Origin: Euonymus europaeus
Taxonomy: Eukaryota; Streptophyta; Magnoliopsida; Celastrales; Celastraceae
Direction: 5' to 3'
NCBI GenBank assembly: GCA_963580455.1
Contig: OY756961.1
Location: 7,297,001 to 7,361,000 of the forward strand
Length of the DNA: 64,000 nt
Position numbers and translations under genes: made by a program. The number at the start of each line of letters is the position of its first letter. Position 1 is the stretch's first letter. Shown here piece by piece: positions 58,730-64,000 of the stretch. The notes beneath the pieces are model-generated. The model saw nothing but the letters and a program-made list of their open reading frames with translations. It was not told the origin of the DNA and did no database searches.

Positions 58730-59291
58730 TAGGGGTCACCAAACAGCCCACGGGCCTAGGTCCGGCCCGGGCCCGCGGGCCAAAGCCTGACCCAAGCCCG
58801 AAAAGAAATTGGGCTTGGGCAGCGCGACCCTAGGCTTAGGGCGGACCTGGGCTCCATTTTTTAGGCCGAGCTCGGCCCGAAGCCCAAGCTCGAGGGCTGG
58901 CTCGAAAAATATAACATATATATCACGTATATACATACATATCACATATATACATATACATATATATATATATCAGATACATACATACATATATATAACA
59001 CATATTGCACTGCACACACACATAGTATATATATATATACACACACATACATATATATGACACTGCACACACACATATATAATATATATATATTAAAATT
59101 TGATTATTTAATTAGTATATATATATAATAAAAATAGTTAAATTTCAAGCCTGAATTCACAAGCCCAAGGTGTGGACCGACCTGAAAGCCCAAACTTCTT
59201 GGGCCTAGGCCTGGCTTGGGCTCAAGAATTTGCATCAAGTCCGGCTCGGGCCTCACATTTTTGGGCCGGCCCGGCCCAATGCCGACCCCTA
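58730..59291. mobile_element. hAT-like MITE, GGCCC-word type (562 bp), exact 8-bp target duplication
   Basis: TAGACGAG occurs at 58722-58729 and again at 59292-59299. The element begins TAGGGGTCACCAAACAGCCC and ends, reversed, TAGGGGTCGGCATTGGGCC. Both sub-ends are built of GGCCC/GGGCC/AAGCCC words, and the core is a TA/CA microsatellite (58910-59130). The exact duplication and matching termini make this a recent insertion. Confidence 0.92.
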
Positions 59292-59299
59292 TAGACGAG

Positions 59300-60270
59300 A
59301 GTGGTGTCGGAATAACTATGTTCATATAAATTGATGTTGCATTCATGTTTGATCAAATCTATTTAGTGGCCATGGTGAAACCATGATAGTCTAAGAATAA
59401 CTCTAAGTTCAGATTAGTTCATGTTGAACATATTAAGTTGTGTATTAATAAGACCTCATGATAGGTTAAATACAAATTGCCAAAATAATTGTAAAAGGGA
59501 AAAATAAAAAATGGAGCATAAAGTGTAAAAAACATGAAATAATTGTAAAAAAAAAAAATCAAAAAAAAAGCTCCAAGAAGGTTTGATCTCTGAAAACGAT
59601 GCCACTGTGCCACATTTGAAACTAAATCTACACTAATATGTATATAGTAATATTGTTTCAAAATCCCAGTGGTCATCAGTGGCTCCGTCCTTGTACTTAA
59701 GCCCTATACCAATAAAGTCAAAGTAATACAAAGTGGTACATTAGATATCTTATTAGAACCTTCATAAAATATCTAAAATACAAACCAATACAGTAAGATA
59801 AATCCACAAATACAGACACAAAATGATGTGAAAAACTAAATGTTGTCCATTAGAGCCAGCAAACTTCATTTGAGCAGATATTGGTTGGATATTGATACGT
59901 CAATCATCACCTCGATACATATATTATTTGCCTCAATCCACGTCTTATGAACATGTACCTCCAAAAGTCACACGACGACATTACAAGCGAACCAAGGAAG
60001 TCTACTTAGAGTCCAAGAAGGAATAGTACTCAGAAGCAAGAATCCTCCTCCAACTCAAAGATCAAAAGAGAGTGTTTTCAAATATAATTAGAATTTCTTA
60101 AAATAAGAATTACACTCCATCTTGAAGTAAGACTTCTCTACCACTATAAAAGGACACCTCCATCAAGTATATTTTTTGTGCATAATTTACAGCCTTCACT
60201 GCATACATGGGAATTTTGGCCTATGAGTTTTCAACTCCTTATTCCCTTATGTTCTGAGTTAAGTATCAGA
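59300..60270 (+). mobile_element. LTR-like segment with TATA box and primer-binding-like site
   Basis: TATAAAAGG at 60145-60153 is followed about 110 bp later by AAGTATCAGAGC (60261-60272), close to the TGGTATCAGAGC complement of initiator tRNA-Met used as primer site by many plant LTR elements. The left LTR border was not found. Confidence 0.5.
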
Positions 60271-62400
60271 GCATCTTTCTCGAGGAACTCACCTCATGGG
60301 ACCTTTTAACTTATGTTTGCTCACGTTACACGGAAGTCACAACATTCAATCGCAGTAATCAAAGAACCAATCTTGGCCATTACTAATATGTTAGCATATT
60401 GAGCGAAATTTTCACGTCATCAAATTGCCATCATTTGTGAGAAAGAAATAACTCCTCAAATTAATCATAGTTTGAATAAGGAATCTCAGAGAAGACAACA
60501 GTTAGGTCAGTGATACTCTGGGTGATGATCAAGAAAATAATCCCCTTTTTTGGTCAATAACTAGGCTAACCATTCAATTGTTCAATTCGAGTAATAGGTT
60601 GACCTAGGCAAATTGCTCAGCTTGCCCATTAGATGCACGTATTCTATTAGAGGCTTGATTAGCTCCAGATGCCAGTGTTGACTGTTCACCCTCCTTACTA
60701 CTATTAATAGCAACATGACCATTTTTCGATCAATAACCAAACTAACCCTTCGATGGTTCAACCCAAACAACAGGATGACCTAGGTCAATTGCTCAACTTT
60801 CCCATCAGATGCACGTATACTCTTATAGGCTCGATCAAATCTATACATGCCAGTGTTGACGGATGTCACCCTTCCCGCTAGTAATGATAACAGCATGGTT
60901 GGCACCCAAAACTCTCATAGAGCTTATGTGGAAAATAGTAAAAGAACTTGCCCTACTCATAATAAGGAAGGGGGGGAGTAGGAACACTGAGGACTAGGTT
61001 GACCTTGAGATAGCTCTTTGGACTTCAACGGGCAATTATGATTACCAAGCAACTTATGGTCCTACAGGATAACTCTCTGAACTTCAACGGGTGATTGTTA
61101 AAATTATTCAATAAAATAGTTTGGCTTGCTAAAAATTGTTCAAAATCTACACCAAAATCATCGCCCAAAGCATACTGCTCGGTTCAACATTACAACTTAC
61201 AAGATATTCTAAGTAATAATGGTCGAGTAATGATCAACATACTAACATCTTCTAAGTACAATGTTTGAGAAGTGATCAACCTGCCTCGGATCAATACTAC
61301 AACTTAGATTTTTCTAAGTTATAATATCGAAGCTATGAAAAACTTACATCTCGGTTTGATATTACAACTTAGAATATCTTCTATGTTAAAATGGTCGAAA
61401 AATATACTTTGATCCAATATTACAACTTAATAAGTTGCAATGCCCAGGCAATATATCTTATAATTTCTTCTAAGTCATAATTTTCTTGGTTTCACTATTT
61501 AAAAAGAAATCTAAAAAGTAAACAAATTGAGGAAATATTTGGAGGAAATTAATGAAAAGAAACTGATATATATATATAGTTATTACAAAACATAACAAAT
61601 TCCAAAAATAGTCCGAGAAAATAGTTGCAAAAAAAAAGGCTACTTTTCAATCGGTGGAAGGTTGCTCTCAGTGGTCGGCTCCTTAAGGAGATTGGCAGAA
61701 AGAGGTATTTGAGCAACATTCTTAACATGATCATTCAAGAGGACTTGGATCTCATCAGAAGGATGAGTTTCCTTAGCATCCTTCATCTTCTTGAGCTTCT
61801 TGAACTGCTCTTAAACTTCATCTGTATCCACATCCTCATCATTCTCCCCCTTTGAAGGTTGGACAAATTTCAATCACCACCTTGGTGTCAAGACTCTTTT
61901 GGGCTAACTGTTTCCTTGCCTTATTGAGAGCAACCAGGAAGCAATAGAAGCCCACTTGTTAGAAGGCAAAGCTCAAGTCAATCGACTTAAGAAACTCCTT
62001 GACTCTGACCCTCTAGCTGTCCTCAAACAACTTGGCCCCCTTGGCTATAGCAGCCTTCTTTAGGTCATCCTATTTCTTGGTGAAGTGACGAGCATCTAGA
62101 TGGCCCCGCTTTAGTGCCTCCTCTATTGACTATGGGCTTCCCAGAGAGATTGAAGCTTATCCTCGGTCTTCCCCTTCGCTTCCCCAAATCCTAGAAGGTC
62201 TTTGGCAAAGTAGTCAAAGTAGGAGACCATCTATCCACAATGAAGACGGAGGTGTTAGTTAAATCTTGAGGCAATAATAGACATAGCATTTCACTCCTTG
62301 GAGGGCTCATCCAAAAAGCTCGCATGTTAGAACCCAGGCAAAAATGGCAATCGATGCTTCACCATTAAAGGCTGGATTTGAAGTTGGATTCACTCTCCGG
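60271..62400. mobile_element. Retrotransposon-derived internal region with nested tandem repeats
   Basis: 60548-60880 holds two diverged units (period about 172 bp) sharing GACCTAGG(C/T)AAATTGCTCA, GATGCACGTAT and CCAGTGTTGAC. 61130-61440 holds several diverged units with ATTACAACTTA and TTCTAAGT. On the minus strand 61830-62160 reads LDARHFTKK, KGAKLFEDS, RVRVKEFLKSIDLSFAF and ALNKARKQLAQKSLD in broken frames, resembling the helical tail of gypsy-type gag/Transposase_28 proteins. No intact frame survives. Confidence 0.5.
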
Positions 62401-63472
62401 TGGAAGGCTTACATCCGAGCTAGAGGTTAGACCAATCCCATTCATCAATCCTTTCCCAACTCTACTCTAGCCCTAGTATGATCACCAATCTCATTGAATT
62501 GCTATATGGATTTGATGACGGTTGAAATTGAATTTATATTCATGTATGTATAATTTGAGTCTACTTCTTCTTGTGGTGTGTGTGAGCTCAATTGGAGTTT
62601 GACTGAGAATAATTGGCGAAGTTCTCAGAGACTTTCTTTGGGTTCTTCGAATTTTGATTGAAGTATTAGGATTTTAAGTTTTTGAGCAAATATTGAGCAG
62701 AATTGGAGCGGGTCAAATGGTGACAAAAGTTGAGAGTCGAATCTAGTGATAAGTGCCAGGGATGTTTCAACAATGTGCAGTGGTGGAGGATGTGGAGGGT
62801 GGATCAAGTAGAAGATGAAGGAAAAGAGGAGGAATGACACATAAGTAACTGCACACCATAATATTTTTAAAAATATATTTATATTGACACTTCAATTTTT
62901 TTGACCAAAATATATTTATTTATCATAACATCAACATAAAATCTGTCTGAAACTCTATTAAAACTGTCGGGTGATTGATTTATCTCTTTTTGATAATTTA
63001 AATGATGACTTTGTAATAAATGCATTTTCAGTTAATAAACCCTTAATTTACATAATCGTAGAGAAAGAAGAGAGGGAGGATGCCTATTCCAAACTTTCTT
63101 ATTTCACAGTGAGCCTCACTTCATTGGACAGGTAACTAGTCTTTGTCAGCAAATTGGGATAGCTAAGATGATATCAACTGTTGTGATCCCTATCACTTCT
63201 GATAATTTACGTATATCAATCATCCCTTTACAAAGAGTTATTGAGGGGAGACGTTGATACAAGCTGCTCTCTAATGAGAGTTTACAAGCTTAAATAGTAG
63301 AACTAAAATGAAACCCTAAAAAACACCCTAATTAATTAATAATTTTTCTAGTAAAGAAGATATCCTGAATCTTGACTACATCCCTACACATGCTTATAAA
63401 GAAACATATACACACTTTTTTTTTTTTTTTTATGGAGTCAATGATGTTTGTAATGAATGGGACTCTTGCATC
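62401..63472. other. Intergenic DNA downstream of the WAT1-related gene
   Basis: AT-rich, no gene recognised. The part near 63420-63472 is probably the 3' UTR of the transporter gene and includes a T-run. Confidence 0.45.
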
Positions 63473-63751
63473 TCATACAACTTCATCTTTGTTGTTGTTA
63501 TGATCCTCCTGATTTTGTGGACTAGTTTTTGAATCTTCTTTCTTCTTTCCCCATAACACACTGTAGAGTCCACTCACCAGCAAAACTGCCCCACCAACAC
63601 TGCCCCAGTGAAGTGTTTCTTTCCACAGCAATGCAGAGACAATTGCAGTAATGATTAGTGCTAATGGAGTAAACATTGCAGTGAAGACTGGTCCTTTGTT
63701 CTCTATAACCCAAACTTGTAGCCAGTAAGTGATGCCATTCACAAGCACACC
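63473..63751 (-). CDS. WAT1-related / nodulin MtN21-type EamA transporter, last exon (partial)
   Basis: One exon, opened by a TTACAG acceptor at 63752-63757, encodes 92 residues in phase 0 and a stop. The reading GVLVNGITYWLQVWVIENKG is followed by PVFTAMFTPLALIITAIVSA, WKETLHWGSVGGAVLLVSGL and YSVLWGKKKE. These are the last three transmembrane helices and the conserved end of the second EamA domain of plant WAT1/UMAMIT transporters. The tail is hydrophilic (Gln, Asn, Glu, Asp and Lys). Family members carry amino acids or auxin across membranes; the substrate here cannot be told. Earlier exons lie beyond the right edge of the window. Confidence 0.93.
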   Translation of the reverse strand, partial: GVLVNGITYWLQVWVIENKGPVFTAMFTPLALIITAIVSALLWKETLHWGSVGGAVLLVSGLYSVLWGKKKEDSKTSPQNQEDHNNNKDEVV

Positions 63752-64000
63752 CTGTAATTAATTTCACCATCAGCATGCATGCTTGCCACTCTCAAAATTG
63801 TGATGTGACTCAAGTGTTTCAAGCAATATGTTATTACATATGATGATAAGAACAAAAAATGTGCATTTTGATTGGACTTAAGTACTTCATTTCAAAGAGG
63901 AGCCAATTGTGCCCTAATTTGGACTAGCAAAATTGATTATTAGTTTTTCTAATTGATTCCGTGTAGCCTGCCTAATAATAGGCAGGCTCGGGAATATGAA
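63752..64000 (-). other. Intron of the WAT1-related gene
   Basis: This sequence precedes the last exon on the minus strand and shows no exon of the EamA domain, so it is taken as intron up to the window edge. Confidence 0.7.

Overview
This window is nuclear DNA from a flowering plant, most likely a eudicot. The genes have short GT-AG introns in AT-rich DNA and encode plant families (SET DOMAIN GROUP 41, PHLOEM UNLOADING MODULATOR, UPF0496/DUF677, early nodulin-like phytocyanin, ROH1/DUF793, WAT1/EamA transporter). The DNA between them is filled with plant-type transposons. There are no bacterial operons, no organelle genes, no CRISPR array and no intact rRNA or tRNA gene. I cannot name the species.

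Genes, left to right: the 5' part of an SDG41-like SET-domain gene (1916-3839, minus; its 3' part is outside the window or not recognisable); a complete PLM-like gene (5085-8733, minus, 4 exons, 427 aa); a UPF0496 gene (18582-20041, minus, 2 exons, 361 aa); an early nodulin-like gene (30482-31446, plus, 4 exons, 232 aa); an intronless ROH1-like gene (36352-37512, minus, 386 aa); and the last exon of a WAT1-related transporter (63473-63751, minus). They look like independent single genes. SDG41 and PLM are same-strand neighbours and may represent old conserved synteny.

Between genes: 9046-13773 is a structurally complete non-autonomous Helitron with exon-like inserts. 14168-16620 is a dead Helitron helicase split by a solo LTR (14625-16147) with an exact 5-bp target duplication. 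16621-18440 is LTR-retrotransposon debris ending in a copia pol fragment. 22880-27460 is a nest of CACTA (TNP2) fragments, a short retroposon with a perfect 17-bp target duplication, a hAT-type MITE and a Ty3 chromodomain scrap. 40060-44095 holds SINEs, a copia 3' end and a LINE 3' end. 48466-50159 is an element carrying an exact 82-bp higher-order tandem repeat. 54706-56098 is a second solo LTR. 57620-62400 is retrotransposon-derived.

The most striking pattern is a group of seven hAT-like elements (25380, 28514, 31903, 38698, 45229, 45926, 58730). Six have termini of the TAGGGGTGTCAA or a related type and the seventh has a different hAT-like terminus. Each is saturated at both ends with its own short word (GGGTA, GGGGC, GATCCG, ACCGAA, GGCCC and so on), and several have 8-bp target duplications. 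I saw no convincing new multi-gene biological system; the novelty is in repeat architecture.
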